Positions 1 through 8,671 of a stretch of 39,181 nucleotides of DNA are shown in pieces. A program made the translations under genes and the position numbers. Position 1 is the first letter of the stretch. Each line of letters opens with the position of its first letter. Under the pieces are notes generated by a model. It did not search any database. It was not told where the DNA came from and worked only from the letters and a program-made list of their open reading frames with translations. The DNA comes from an uncultured Bacilli bacterium (GTDB lineage: Bacteria > Bacillota_I > Bacilli_A > RF39 > UBA660), in the NCBI GenBank assembly GCA_944350485.1, contig CALVPE010000042.1, forward strand, positions 1 to 39,181, written 5' to 3'.

Positions 1-30
1 ATATTGATTTAATAAAGTAATTATGATATT
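1..30. repeat. Left arm of 30-bp perfect inverted repeat (copy of rdgB 3' end)
   Basis: The first 30 bases are the exact reverse complement of 561-590. Bases 1-20 therefore spell the last codons and stop of rdgB (N-I-D-L-I-K-stop) on the + strand. The match stops at base 31 and may extend left of the window. It could be a real partial duplication/inversion or a fold-back assembly artefact at a contig end. Confidence 0.9.
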
Positions 31-105
31 TTTATATTAAGTATTTGTTTTATCTACTTGTTTTATATAAGTTATAAGCTTATCTTTATCTTATTTTTTT
101 ATTTC

Positions 106-274
106 TTAGTTATCTTTTTTTATTAAAGTAGGTTTTAAATTGCTAATGATTTTTTTGACCTCTTTTGAATTATTATTTAATTCAAGATACTTTTTATTTG
201 CTTTTTTTAAACTTTCTTGATTATTTTTAAGTTGTTCTTTCAATTTCTTGTTTAATACCTTTAATCATAGACAT
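106..274 (-). pseudogene. Broken small coiled-coil ORF
   Basis: On the minus strand an ATG at 274 has a good ribosome site (AAAGG at about 279-283) and opens MSMIKGIKQEIE before a stop at 227-229. A second frame takes over near 250 and runs as a Lys/Glu/Asn-rich helical stretch (KEQLKNNQESLKKANKKYLE, continuing to end IKKDN) to a stop at 106-108. Joining the frames with one indel in the A/T-rich stretch would give a roughly 55-residue charged helix. It could be a decayed gene, a sequencing indel, or chance in AT-rich DNA. It lies just beyond the terminator of the tRNA pair, so it would need its own promoter, which I do not see. Confidence 0.35.
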
Positions 275-300
275 TAACCTTTCTTATGTTTTTTTCGTAT

Positions 301-328
301 TAAAAAAAATCAATCTTTACGATTGATT
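301..328 (-). terminator. Rho-independent terminator of the rdgB-tRNA unit
   Basis: An 8-bp perfect stem AATCAATC/GATTGATT with a 5-base loop is followed on the minus strand by a run of T residues (A302-A309 on +). It lies downstream of tRNA-Leu, where a minus-strand transcript should end. Confidence 0.8.
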
Positions 329-368
329 ACTATATTAAAAGTTCGAATAATTCGAACAGATTTCTCGA

Positions 369-451
369 TGGTGCGGGTAACAGGAATCGAACCTGCACTC
401 CGAAGAACTAGTTCCTAAGACTAGCGCGTCTGCCAGTTCCGCCATACCCGC
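369..451 (-). tRNA. tRNA-Leu (anticodon TAG)
   Basis: The minus strand folds as a class II tRNA. Acceptor GCGGGTA/TACCCGC is followed by discriminator A and an encoded CCA. The anticodon stem CTAGT/ACTAG encloses loop CTTAGGA, giving anticodon TAG (reads CUN). A short variable arm (TTCTTCGGA region) and the GGTTCGATTCC T-arm are present. It lies 11 bases downstream of the neighbouring CAT tRNA and shares its terminator. Confidence 0.95.
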
Positions 452-462
452 ATAAAACAAAA

Positions 463-539
463 TGGTGGACCCTATAGGACTCGAACCTATGACCGCCCGG
501 TTATGAGCCGGATGCTCTAACCAACTGAGCTAAGGGTCC
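463..539 (-). tRNA. tRNA with CAT anticodon, probably tRNA-Ile2 (lysidine type)
   Basis: Acceptor GGACCCT/AGGGTCC, discriminator A and encoded CCA are visible. The anticodon loop CTCATAA gives CAT. It lacks the three G-C pairs of the anticodon stem expected of an initiator tRNA. The GGACC start, the D-arm AGCTCAGTTGGTTAGAGC and the CCGG anticodon stem resemble, from memory, Firmicute and Mycoplasma tRNA-Ile(CAU), whose C34 is changed to lysidine by TilS. Elongator tRNA-Met is the alternative. It sits 31 bases after the rdgB stop with no obvious promoter between, so it is probably co-transcribed with rdgB. Confidence 0.85.
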
Positions 540-560
540 ATTTCACACTTGCTAATTAAT

Positions 561-590
561 AATATCATAATTACTTTATTAAATCAATAT
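561..590. repeat. Right arm of 30-bp perfect inverted repeat
   Basis: This is identical to the reverse complement of 1-30. It spans the last codons and stop of rdgB plus 10 bases downstream. The two arms enclose both tRNAs, the terminator and the broken small ORF. Confidence 0.9.
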
Positions 591-1152
591 TTTTTTGAAA
601 ATTTGTGTCAACTGCTAATTTTTCTAAAGCTTTTTTTCTAGGACTTATTTTATTTTTTTCTTCTATATTCATACTTGATAAATATTTATTCTTATAAAGA
701 AAAATACTATCAAATCCAAAACCTTGATCAATTTTTTCAACTAAAGCAACTTTACCTTCTAATTTATATTCACTTGTTATTAAATTAAAACCATTATAAT
801 AAGCAAAGCAACAAGTAAAATAGCAAGTTCTGTCTTTAACACCATTCATTTTTTCGAGAATAGCCTGGTTTCTTTCATGATCACTTTTCAAATCACCTAA
901 AAAACGTTTTGTTAAAACACCAGGAAAACCATTTAAAGCTTTAATTTCTAAACCACTATCATCAGCAATAGTAGGTAAATTTGTTATTTCATAAATAGTT
1001 TTAGCCTTGATAATAGCATTTTCTAAAAAAGTCTTACCATTTTCTTCAATTTCAATTTTTTTATTTAAGTCATTTAAACTTAAAATATTCATTTTTAAAA
1101 TACTTCTAACTTCTAAAATTTTACCTTTATTAGAACTTGCAAAAAATAACAT
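571..1152 (-). CDS. rdgB: RdgB/HAM1 non-canonical purine NTP pyrophosphatase
   Basis: A 193-residue protein of the RdgB/HAM1 (ITPase) family, which hydrolyses dITP, XTP and ITP to monophosphates and so keeps deaminated purines out of DNA and RNA. The N-terminal ASSNKGKILEV (residues 5-15) is the substrate-binding loop. TIADDSGLEIKALNGFPGV (about 61-79) carries the acidic metal-binding and catalytic region. The C-terminal DQGFGFDSIF and NKISPRKKAL motifs are the family's usual ones. Length is normal (about 195-205). The start at 1152 follows GGTGG at 1157-1161 and fits the family N-terminus. A consensus promoter lies immediately upstream, and the two tRNAs downstream appear to share the transcript. 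The last residues are duplicated in inverted orientation at the window edge. Confidence 0.95.
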   Translation of the reverse strand: MLFFASSNKGKILEVRSILKMNILSLNDLNKKIEIEENGKTFLENAIIKAKTIYEITNLPTIADDSGLEIKALNGFPGVLTKRFLGDLKSDHERNQAILEKMNGVKDRTCYFTCCFAYYNGFNLITSEYKLEGKVALVEKIDQGFGFDSIFLYKNKYLSSMNIEEKNKISPRKKALEKLAVDTNFQKNIDLIK

Positions 1153-1167
1153 ATAACCACCAAAAAA

Positions 1168-1197
1168 ATTATAAAATAAAGTTCAAATATTTGTCAA
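1168..1197 (-). promoter_or_regulatory. SigA-type promoter of rdgB
   Basis: TTGACA (1192-1197) and TATAAT (1168-1173), both perfect, are separated by 18 bases on the minus strand. Transcription would start near 1161, at the ribosome site, leaving a leader of only about 10 nt. Confidence 0.8.
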
Positions 1198-1229
1198 ATC
1201 ATAAATTTTCCTTTTAACTTGTTAAATAG

Positions 1230-1258
1230 TTTACTTTTTAAATAATAAATAATATAAT
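1230..1258 (+). promoter_or_regulatory. Probable promoter of murD
   Basis: TATAAT at 1253-1258 is preceded by a weak -35 (TTTACT, 1230-1235) with a 17-base spacer. The murD ATG is 15 bases downstream of the -10, so the leader would again be very short. Confidence 0.4.
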
Positions 1259-1273
1259 TATCTCGGTGATAAT

Positions 1274-2629
1274 ATGTTTCAAAATAAAAAAATATTAATT
1301 TTAGGAGCAGCTCGAAGTGGAATTGCTTGTAGTAAGGAATTAATAAAATTAAAAAATGAAGTTATTTTAAATGATAGTAAAGATGAAACCTTAATGGAAA
1401 AAGATAAAATTCAAGAATTAAGAAATTTAGGAGTAACTTGTTTATTTGGTTCACACCCTGATGATTTACTTGATAAAACATTCGACTATCTAATTAAAAA
1501 TCCTGGTATTAGAAATGATCATAAGTATGTTTTAAAAGCCAAAGAGCTAAATATTCCGGTTATAAATGAGGTTGAAGTAGCTTATTATATGTTACCTAAA
1601 AATGTTAAGTTAATTGCTATTACTGGAACTAACGGAAAAACAACGACAACGACGTTAACTTATAATATTTTAAAAGAATATTATGGCAAAAAGGTTCATT
1701 TAGCTGGAAATATTGGTTATCCTTTAACAAGTATTCTACCAAGTATTAAAGAAAATGATATTTTGGTTATGGAAGTATCTTGCCAACAACTTGCTAATTT
1801 AGAAACTTTTAAACCAGATATAGCTTTACTAACTAATTTAAGTCCGGCTCATATTGATTTCTTTGGAGACTATGAAACCTATAAACAAGTAAAAGTTAAA
1901 TTATTTAAAAATCAAACGGAAAAAGATATTGCTATTTTAAATTATGATAATCAAGATAGTTTAGATAGCACTAAAAATATTAAAAGTAAAAAGTTATATT
2001 TTTCTTTAGAGACAAAGAAAGACGCTAGTTATTTAGATAATTATTTATATTATCAAGATAATAAAGTTTTAAACCGAGATTTAATGTTTTTAAAAGGGGA
2101 TCATAATGTTAGTAATGCTTTAGGGGCTTTAATAATTGCTAAATTAATGGAAGTTCCAGATGAAGTAATAGAAAAAGTTTTAATTAATTTTCACGGAGTT
2201 ACTCATCGATTAGAATATGTTGATACTATTAAAGGAAGAAAATTTTATAATGATACAGAAGCTACTAATATCAAATGCACTCAAATTGCATTAAATGCTT
2301 TTAAAGAACCAACAATTATCTTTTTAGGAGGTCTTGAAAGAGGACAAAATTTTCTAGAACTTACTCCTTATATGAAAAATGTTAAGTTAATAGTAGGAAT
2401 TGGAGAGTGTCGCTTAAGAGTTAAAGAATTTGGAGAGAAATTACAAATAAAAACTATTATTTATGAGTATTTAAAAGATGCTTTTAAAGAGACTTATTTA
2501 AATTCAACTGATGGTGATATAATTTTATTAAGTCCGGCATCAGCTTCTTGGGATCAATATAAAGAGTGTGAAGAAAGGGGTGATGAATTTAAAAAATTAG
2601 TTGAGGAATTAAAAAATGAAAGTAATTAA
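1274..2629 (+). CDS. murD: UDP-N-acetylmuramoyl-L-alanine:D-glutamate ligase MurD
   Basis: A cytoplasmic peptidoglycan-precursor enzyme that adds D-Glu to UDP-MurNAc-L-Ala with ATP. It is 451 residues, normal for MurD. The N-terminal Rossmann-like UDP-binding domain opens with [10 protein letters not shown] (7-16). The central ATPase has [10 protein letters not shown] (118-127) as P-loop, and the conserved Mur ligase [20 protein letters not shown] segment (about 188-207) includes the His and Lys region. The C-terminal domain has the [11 protein letters not shown] stretch and the [12 protein letters not shown] motif typical of MurD. The ribosome site is GGTGA just before the ATG. It is separated from the usual division/wall cluster and heads a short unit with the DUF1653 gene (14-base overlap) and enolase. 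Confidence 0.95.
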   Translation: MFQNKKILILGAARSGIACSKELIKLKNEVILNDSKDETLMEKDKIQELRNLGVTCLFGSHPDDLLDKTFDYLIKNPGIRNDHKYVLKAKELNIPVINEVEVAYYMLPKNVKLIAITGTNGKTTTTTLTYNILKEYYGKKVHLAGNIGYPLTSILPSIKENDILVMEVSCQQLANLETFKPDIALLTNLSPAHIDFFGDYETYKQVKVKLFKNQTEKDIAILNYDNQDSLDSTKNIKSKKLYFSLETKKDASYLDNYLYYQDNKVLNRDLMFLKGDHNVSNALGALIIAKLMEVPDEVIEKVLINFHGVTHRLEYVDTIKGRKFYNDTEATNIKCTQIALNAFKEPTIIFLGGLERGQNFLELTPYMKNVKLIVGIGECRLRVKEFGEKLQIKTIIYEYLKDAFKETYLNSTDGDIILLSPASASWDQYKECEERGDEFKKLVEELKNESN

Positions 2630-2861
2630 AAATCGTATTTATAAACATTTTAAAGGAGATTGTTATTTAGTTTTAGATATAGCAATTCACTCGGAAACAG
2701 GAGAAAAGTTAGTAATTTATAGATCACTTTATGGAGATGGTACCTTATATGCTAGACCTTATAAGATGTTTATAGAAAAAGTTGATTATGAAAAATATCC
2801 TGATGTTAAACAAGAATATCGATTTGAACTTCAGGAAATTGTAAGTAAAAATAATAAATAG
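2616..2861 (+). CDS. DUF1653 family protein
   Basis: An 81-residue protein matching the DUF1653 pattern: a start like [20 protein letters not shown] (about 4-23), then [20 protein letters not shown] (about 33-52). This is a compact beta-rich fold with no known catalytic role. Its start lies inside the last codons of murD (14-base overlap), which points to translational coupling. The AGTTGAGGAAT sequence in murD could serve as ribosome site. Cytoplasmic; no signal or membrane segment. The function is not established, and its position between a wall ligase and enolase does not define one. Confidence 0.8.
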   Translation: MKVIKNRIYKHFKGDCYLVLDIAIHSETGEKLVIYRSLYGDGTLYARPYKMFIEKVDYEKYPDVKQEYRFELQEIVSKNNK

Positions 2862-2876
2862 AAAGTGAGATAATTT

Positions 2877-4106
2877 ATGAAAATAGCAAATGTTATAGGA
2901 AGAGAAATATTAGATTCAAGAGGAAATCCTACTGTTGAAGTTGATGTTATTTTGGAAAATGGGATTGTTGGACGAGCTGAGGTTCCGAGTGGAGCTTCAA
3001 CTGGGGAAAGAGAAGCTTTAGAATTAAGAGATGGGGATAAAAAACGTTTTAATGGAAAAGGTGTTTTAAAAGCTGTTAGTCATGTTAATCATGAATTAAA
3101 AGATTTAGTAGTTGGCAAGGATGTTTTTGATCAAAAAGGAATTGATTATGCAATGCTTGAATTAGATGGCACGAAAACTAAATCCAATTTAGGAGCTAAT
3201 GCAATTTTAGGTGTTTCCATGGCTGTTTTAAAAGCGGCTGCTCTTGCTAAAAATATGCCTTTATATAAGTATGTTGGTGATGGAAAAACTTTACCACGAC
3301 CAATGATGAATATTATTAATGGAGGAGCACATGCTGATAATAACTTAGATTTTCAAGAATACATGATTATTCCAAATCGCGATACTATTAAAGAAAGAAT
3401 AAGAGTTGGAGCAGAAGTTTTCCAATCTTTAAAAAGTGTTTTAAAAAGTTATGGATATGTAACAAGTGTTGGTGATGAGGGAGGTTTTGCTCCTAATTTA
3501 AAAACTAATAAAGAAGGTTTTGAACTTATCATTGAAGCTATTAAAAAAGCTGGATACGAACCAGGAGTTGATGTTAATTTAGGAATAGATGTAGCAGCAA
3601 GTGAGTTCTATGAAGATGGAATTTACTATTTAAAAGGCGAAGATAAAAAATTAACAACCGAGCAATTAGTTGATTTTTACCAAGAATTAGTTACAACTTA
3701 TCCAATTATTACAATTGAAGATCCTGTTGCTGAAAATGATTGGAATGGATTTAAATTAATAACTGAAAAATTAGGTGATAAAATTCAATTAGTAGGGGAT
3801 GATTTGTTTGTTACTAACAAAGAATGTTTACAAAAAGGAATTGACATGCAAGCAGGAAATGCTATTTTACTAAAAGTAAATCAAATTGGTACTATTACTG
3901 AAACTTTAGAAACAATTGAACTTGCTAAAAAACATGGCTATAAAACAGTTATTTCTCATCGAAGCGGAGAAACTGAAGATACAACGATAGCTGATCTTGC
4001 TGTTGGACTTGATTTAGGGCAAATAAAAACTGGTTCAATGTCAAGAACTGATCGAATTTGTAAATATAATCAATTAATAAGAATTGAAGAAGAATTAGAA
4101 AAATAA
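2877..4106 (+). CDS. eno: Enolase (phosphopyruvate hydratase)
   Basis: Converts 2-phosphoglycerate to phosphoenolpyruvate in glycolysis; a cytoplasmic, Mg-dependent enzyme. The N-terminal domain has [16 protein letters not shown] (9-24) and the mobile loop [11 protein letters not shown]. The barrel domain carries [10 protein letters not shown] (catalytic Glu), [21 protein letters not shown] and [15 protein letters not shown], the last holding the catalytic Lys. [18 protein letters not shown] completes the active site. At 409 residues it is about 20 shorter than Bacillus enolase, mainly because the C-terminus stops soon after [11 protein letters not shown]. The ribosome site is weak (AAAGTGAGA). 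Pyruvate kinase, which uses its product, lies 3 kb downstream, but the other lower-glycolysis genes are absent here. Confidence 0.97.
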   Translation: MKIANVIGREILDSRGNPTVEVDVILENGIVGRAEVPSGASTGEREALELRDGDKKRFNGKGVLKAVSHVNHELKDLVVGKDVFDQKGIDYAMLELDGTKTKSNLGANAILGVSMAVLKAAALAKNMPLYKYVGDGKTLPRPMMNIINGGAHADNNLDFQEYMIIPNRDTIKERIRVGAEVFQSLKSVLKSYGYVTSVGDEGGFAPNLKTNKEGFELIIEAIKKAGYEPGVDVNLGIDVAASEFYEDGIYYLKGEDKKLTTEQLVDFYQELVTTYPIITIEDPVAENDWNGFKLITEKLGDKIQLVGDDLFVTNKECLQKGIDMQAGNAILLKVNQIGTITETLETIELAKKHGYKTVISHRSGETEDTTIADLAVGLDLGQIKTGSMSRTDRICKYNQLIRIEEELEK

Positions 4107-4119
4107 ATTTAATTTAAAA

Positions 4120-4160
4120 TTTAAAAGGATTCCTGGTTTTTACCATTGAATCCTTTTAAA
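4120..4160. terminator. Bidirectional-type terminator after eno
   Basis: A 13-bp perfect stem (TTTAAAAGGATTC, 4120-4132, with GAATCCTTTTAAA, 4148-4160) encloses a loop that can itself pair TGGT/ACCA. T residues lie within the stem's 3' arm rather than as a long separate tail. It ends the murD-DUF1653-eno unit; the rest of the 217-base gap holds only the dnaE promoter region. Confidence 0.75.
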
Positions 4161-4257
4161 ATAGGGAAAATAAATAATTTATTTCAAAAAATCAAATTCA
4201 TAAATAATAAAATTACAGATATAATAATTAAAGATTAGAAAATAATAAAAAAATAAA

Positions 4258-4286
4258 TATACAAACGAATAGACATTTGTTATAAT
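4258..4286 (+). promoter_or_regulatory. Probable promoter of dnaE
   Basis: TATAAT at 4281-4286 is preceded after 17 bases by TATACA (4258-4263), a 4/6 match to the -35. AAAGGAG and the dnaE start follow about 30 bases later. Confidence 0.45.
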
Positions 4287-4323
4287 AAACTTGAAAAATT
4301 AAAAATCTTAAAGGAGTTAGTCT

Positions 4324-7191
4324 ATGTATATACCACTTTATAACAAAACAACTTATTCTTTTTTATCCAGTTTACTAGAAGTGGATGATTTAATTCAAAT
4401 TGCTAAAGATAATAATTTAAATAGTATAGCTATTTGTGATAATAACATGTATGGAGTTATGGAATTTATTTTAAAGTGTCAAGCTAATAATTTAAATCCT
4501 TTAGTTGGAGTTGATTTAGAAGATAGACTTTTATTTGCTAAAAATTATCAAGGTTATCAAAATTTATTAAAATTAACAAGTTTAAAAACCGAAAGAACTT
4601 TAACAGAAGAGGATTATGCAACTTATCATGATAATTTAATTTGTATTCCTTTAACAACCATAAATACTGTTTATGAAACAATTTTTTATCCTTTAAATAG
4701 TCATAATCAGCAAGAAGAAAATGTTATTTATATTAATAAATTATTATATAAAAAAGAATATGATTATGAAATATTAAAATATTTAGAACTTTTAAGAGAT
4801 AATTTAACAATTTTAAATGAATATCAAGATAAGAAAAATTGTTATTATAAAAAAATTAAAATTGATAATTTAAGTCTAGAAAATACATTTAAATTAGCTA
4901 GTCTTTGTCATTTAGAATTACCAAAATTTTCTTTAAATTTACCTAAATATTTAACAAATATGAACTCAAAAGATTATTTAATAAGTTTAGCTTATAAAGG
5001 TCTTCAAAAAAGATTAGATCAAAATATACCTTTTAATTATTTAGAAAGATTAAAGTATGAATTAGATGTTATTGTCAAAATGGGTTTTACAGATTATTTT
5101 TTAATAGTTTATGATTTCATTAAATATGCTAAGAAAAATAATATTTTAGTAGGACCAGGAAGAGGGTCAGCAGCAGGATCTTTAGTTAGTTTTTCTTTAG
5201 GAATTACTGATATTGATCCTTTAAAATATGATTTGTTATTTGAAAGATTTTTAAATCCTGAACGAGTTAGTATGCCAGATATTGATACTGATTTTCCAGA
5301 CATTTACCGAGATGAAGTTATTAAATATGTTAATTTGAAATATGGTTTAAAACGAGTTGCAAATATTATAACTTTTTCCCAAATGGGTGCTAAATTATGT
5401 ATTCGTGATATTGGTCGAGTTATGAATATTCCTTTAACAGAAATTGATAATATTACGAAAATTATTGGTTCTAGGAAAGAAAGTTTAAAAGAACTTTTAA
5501 AAACGGATTTAAAACTACAAAGTTATTATCGAAATGATTTAAAAATTAAAAAATTAATGGATGTTTCAGCTCAAGTTGAAGGGATTAAAAGACATACTTC
5601 AATCCATGCAGCGGGGATTATTATCTCAGGTTCTCTTTTGGATAACTTTGTTCCCTTAATATATGATGATGCAACTAAACAATATATATCTGGCTATGAA
5701 GCTACTTATTTAGAAAATTTAGGGCTTTTAAAAATGGATTTTCTAGGAATTAGAAATTTAACAACCATTATGGAAATAATGGATAATGTTTTAAAACAAG
5801 AAAATATTAAAATTGATTTTAATAATATTCCTTTAGATGATGAAGCCACTATTAGCTTATTTAAAAATGGTGATACCAATGGTATTTTTCAATTTGAAAG
5901 TCAAGGTATGAAACAATTTTTAAAAGAATTAAAACCAAATAACTTTGAAGAAATAGCTGCAGCTATTGCTTTGTATCGTCCCGCATCAGCTGCAAGCATC
6001 CCAGATTTTATTAAAAGAAAAGAAGGACTTCAAGAAATTGATTATTTTGATCCTAGTTTAGAATCAATTTTAAAACCTACTTATGGAATAATTATTTATC
6101 AAGAACAAACTATGCAAATTGTAAGAACTATGGCAGGTTTTACTTTAGGAGAAGCTGATATTTTAAGAAGGGCAATTTCTAAAAAGAAAAAAGAAATATT
6201 AGAAAGTTATCAAACTAAATTCTTAGAAGGTGCTTTAAAAAAAGGTTATTCTTTAGAATTAAGTCAAAAAATTTATGATTTAATTTTAAAATTTGCATCT
6301 TATGGTTTTAATAAAAGTCATAGTATTGCCTATACGATGGTTTCTTATAAAATGGCCTATTTAAAGGTTCATTTTGCTAAATATTTTTATACTTCCCTTT
6401 TAAATAGTGTTATTGGTGATATCGATAAAACCAAAGATTACTTATATGAATTAAAAAAGTATAATCTCAAAGTTTTAAAACCTGACCTTAATTTAAGTAC
6501 CTGTTCTTATCAAGTAATAGATGACAATATTTTAAGTCCTTTTAATATTATTAAAGGAATAAGCAAAATAATTTGTACTAAAATAATTCATAATCGGATT
6601 AAGCCATATCAAGATATCTATGACTTTTTTAGTAAAAATAATACTTTAACTAAGAATAATTTAGAAATTTTAATTGAAGCTGGTTGTTTCGATAAATTTG
6701 GTTATAATCGTCATACTTTAATTGCTAATTTAGATAATCTTTTAAATTATGCTATTTTATGTCAAGATTTAGAAACTGAATATGTTTTAAAACCAGAAAT
6801 AATTGAAAAAGAAGAATATAATAATAATTATTTAGTTGAAAAAGAAAAAGAATTATATGGTTTTTATATATCTAATCATCCTGTTTTAAATTATAAAAGT
6901 CAAAATAAAAATATTATTAATTTAAATGAAATAGGTAATTATTTTAATAAATATGTTACTTTAATTGTTTTAGTTGAAAAAACAAGAGTAATTGAAACTA
7001 AGAAAAATGATAAAATGATGTTTTTTGTTGGAAGTGATGAAGAAGTAATAGGGGACTTTACGATGTTTCCAAGAGAATATGAAAAATATTTTGATTTAAA
7101 AAAGGGTGATATAATTAAAGTGGAGGGAAAGATTGAAAAAAGAAATGGTGTTTACCAAATCATTGTTTCGAAATTAGAAAAATTAAATTAA
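4324..7191 (+). CDS. dnaE: DNA polymerase III alpha subunit, DnaE type
   Basis: Replicative C-family DNA polymerase. At 955 residues it is shorter than B. subtilis DnaE (about 1115) and E. coli DnaE (about 1160). The N-terminal PHP domain (about 1-200) is degenerate: the usual HxH region reads PLYNKTTYSFL (residues 4-14) and the usual TDHGNMYG reads CDNNMYG, so metal-binding His residues are missing. The palm is intact: GPGRGSAAGSL, the acidic MPDIDTDFPD (D319, D321) and KMDFLGIRNL (D472). RHTSIHAAGIII, RRAISKKKKE, GFNKSHSIAYTMVSYKMAYL (beta-binding/fingers region) and a C-terminal OB fold (about 865-955) follow. AAAGGAG precedes the ATG. pyk starts 9 bases after its stop, so the two are probably co-transcribed. 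Confidence 0.95.
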   Translation: MYIPLYNKTTYSFLSSLLEVDDLIQIAKDNNLNSIAICDNNMYGVMEFILKCQANNLNPLVGVDLEDRLLFAKNYQGYQNLLKLTSLKTERTLTEEDYATYHDNLICIPLTTINTVYETIFYPLNSHNQQEENVIYINKLLYKKEYDYEILKYLELLRDNLTILNEYQDKKNCYYKKIKIDNLSLENTFKLASLCHLELPKFSLNLPKYLTNMNSKDYLISLAYKGLQKRLDQNIPFNYLERLKYELDVIVKMGFTDYFLIVYDFIKYAKKNNILVGPGRGSAAGSLVSFSLGITDIDPLKYDLLFERFLNPERVSMPDIDTDFPDIYRDEVIKYVNLKYGLKRVANIITFSQMGAKLCIRDIGRVMNIPLTEIDNITKIIGSRKESLKELLKTDLKLQSYYRNDLKIKKLMDVSAQVEGIKRHTSIHAAGIIISGSLLDNFVPLIYDDATKQYISGYEATYLENLGLLKMDFLGIRNLTTIMEIMDNVLKQENIKIDFNNIPLDDEATISLFKNGDTNGIFQFESQGMKQFLKELKPNNFEEIAAAIALYRPASAASIPDFIKRKEGLQEIDYFDPSLESILKPTYGIIIYQEQTMQIVRTMAGFTLGEADILRRAISKKKKEILESYQTKFLEGALKKGYSLELSQKIYDLILKFASYGFNKSHSIAYTMVSYKMAYLKVHFAKYFYTSLLNSVIGDIDKTKDYLYELKKYNLKVLKPDLNLSTCSYQVIDDNILSPFNIIKGISKIICTKIIHNRIKPYQDIYDFFSKNNTLTKNNLEILIEAGCFDKFGYNRHTLIANLDNLLNYAILCQDLETEYVLKPEIIEKEEYNNNYLVEKEKELYGFYISNHPVLNYKSQNKNIINLNEIGNYFNKYVTLIVLVEKTRVIETKKNDKMMFFVGSDEEVIGDFTMFPREYEKYFDLKKGDIIKVEGKIEKRNGVYQIIVSKLEKLN

Positions 7192-7200
7192 AGGAGAGTT

Positions 7201-8619
7201 ATGAAAAAAACGAAAATTGTAGCTACTTTAGGACCTGCTAGTTGCTCAGAGAAAATAATAGAAGAGATGATTTTAAAAGGTGTTGATGTTTTTAAAATTA
7301 ATATAAATCATGCTAGTTTTTTAGAATGTGATAATTTAATTCAAAAAATTAAAAAAGCTTCTTTAAAATTGAAGAAAATAATTGGTATTATGTTAGATAC
7401 GGAAGGACCAAGAATTAAACTTGATAATTTTAAAGAAAAAGAAGTTTTTTTTGAACTTAATAAAGAAATTCGTTTTTATGATTATCATGTTGTTTGTAAT
7501 AATACACAAGTTTCTACTAATTATAATAATTTAACGAATTTAGTTTCAATTGGTGAAGAAATAAAAATAGGGGATGGGAACGTTAAATTAAAAGTAATTG
7601 CTATTCATAAAGATAACTTTATTTGTCAAGTAATCGATGAGGGTTTAGTGAAAAGTAATCAAACAGTTCATATTAAAGATGGGAATTATAAGTTACCATT
7701 TATAAGTTTAAAAGATAAAGAAAATATTTTATATGCAATTAAAAATGAAGTTGATTTTTTAGCTTTATCAAATGTTCGTGATGAACAAGATATTTTAGAA
7801 ATTATTGATTTATTAATTGAAAATGAAAATGAACATACTAATATAATTGCTAAAATTGAAAACGAAAGAGCTTTTGATAATCTTGAAGAAATTTTAAAAA
7901 TAAGTGATGGGGTTATGGTTGCTAGAGGTGATTTAGGTTCCGATATTTCACTTGAAAAATTACCTTTTTATCAAAAAAAAATTTTAGAAAAAGCTAATAG
8001 TTATCAAAAAGTTGGTTTAATAGCAACTGATTTATTAAAAAGTATGGTTGATGATAATAATCCATCAAGAGCAGAAGTGGCAGATATTTATAATGCTGTT
8101 TTTGATAAATGTGATGCTTTAGTTTTGTGTGATGAAACAACTATTGGTATTAATCCGGTTAATTGCATTGAAGTAATTAGTAAAATAATAGTTGAAGCAG
8201 AAAATGATTTTCCTTATAAAGAAAACCTTGATGAAACTTTTAGATTAGTTGAAAGAGATACCACTTCAACAATTGCTTATAGTGTTGTTGATGCTGATTT
8301 AATTTTAAATGCTAGTTCAATTCTCGCTAATACAATTAGTGGTTATACAGCTAGAAAAATAAGTTATTTTCGTCCCAAAAGTATTATTTTAGGATTAAGT
8401 CCTAATCTAACAACTTTAAAAAGTTTAACTTTAAATTATGGAATTTTACCTGTTTTAACTAAAGAATTTAAAGATATTGATCATATTTTATCAGAAAGTA
8501 TTAGTAAATATAAAGAAGTTATTGGTCATCAAAAAGATGATATTGTTATTATTACTGGTGGATTACCTATTAATAATCAAAGTACTAATTTTATGAAAAT
8601 AGAAAAAATAAGTGCTTAA
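7201..8619 (+). CDS. pyk: Pyruvate kinase, divergent cation site
   Basis: Makes pyruvate and ATP from phosphoenolpyruvate and ADP. At 472 residues it has the usual three parts: a barrel starting KKTKIVATLGPAS, a B domain (about 70-160) and a C-terminal domain (about 345-472). Catalytic Lys in AKIEN (K218), the Mg ligands (E220, D244 in MVARGDLG) and PSRAEVADIYNAVFD are present. The usual RLNFSHG is KININHA (32-38) and the usual DTKGPEIRT is DTEGPRIKL (66-74), so the residues equivalent to rabbit K114 and E117 are Glu and Arg. SGETA is CDETT. It retains enough to be called a pyruvate kinase, but its potassium dependence may be altered. AAAGGAGAG gives a strong ribosome site. It lies directly after dnaE. 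Confidence 0.88.
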   Translation: MKKTKIVATLGPASCSEKIIEEMILKGVDVFKININHASFLECDNLIQKIKKASLKLKKIIGIMLDTEGPRIKLDNFKEKEVFFELNKEIRFYDYHVVCNNTQVSTNYNNLTNLVSIGEEIKIGDGNVKLKVIAIHKDNFICQVIDEGLVKSNQTVHIKDGNYKLPFISLKDKENILYAIKNEVDFLALSNVRDEQDILEIIDLLIENENEHTNIIAKIENERAFDNLEEILKISDGVMVARGDLGSDISLEKLPFYQKKILEKANSYQKVGLIATDLLKSMVDDNNPSRAEVADIYNAVFDKCDALVLCDETTIGINPVNCIEVISKIIVEAENDFPYKENLDETFRLVERDTTSTIAYSVVDADLILNASSILANTISGYTARKISYFRPKSIILGLSPNLTTLKSLTLNYGILPVLTKEFKDIDHILSESISKYKEVIGHQKDDIVIITGGLPINNQSTNFMKIEKISA

Positions 8620-8671
8620 AGTTTCTTTTAAATTTAAAAATTTTATGATAAAATTTTAAGTAGGTGTGAAT

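Noticed and set aside
8666-8671. GTG start for the SleB-like membrane protein
   Set aside because: The GTG is part of the TAGGTG ribosome site for the ATG at 8672.
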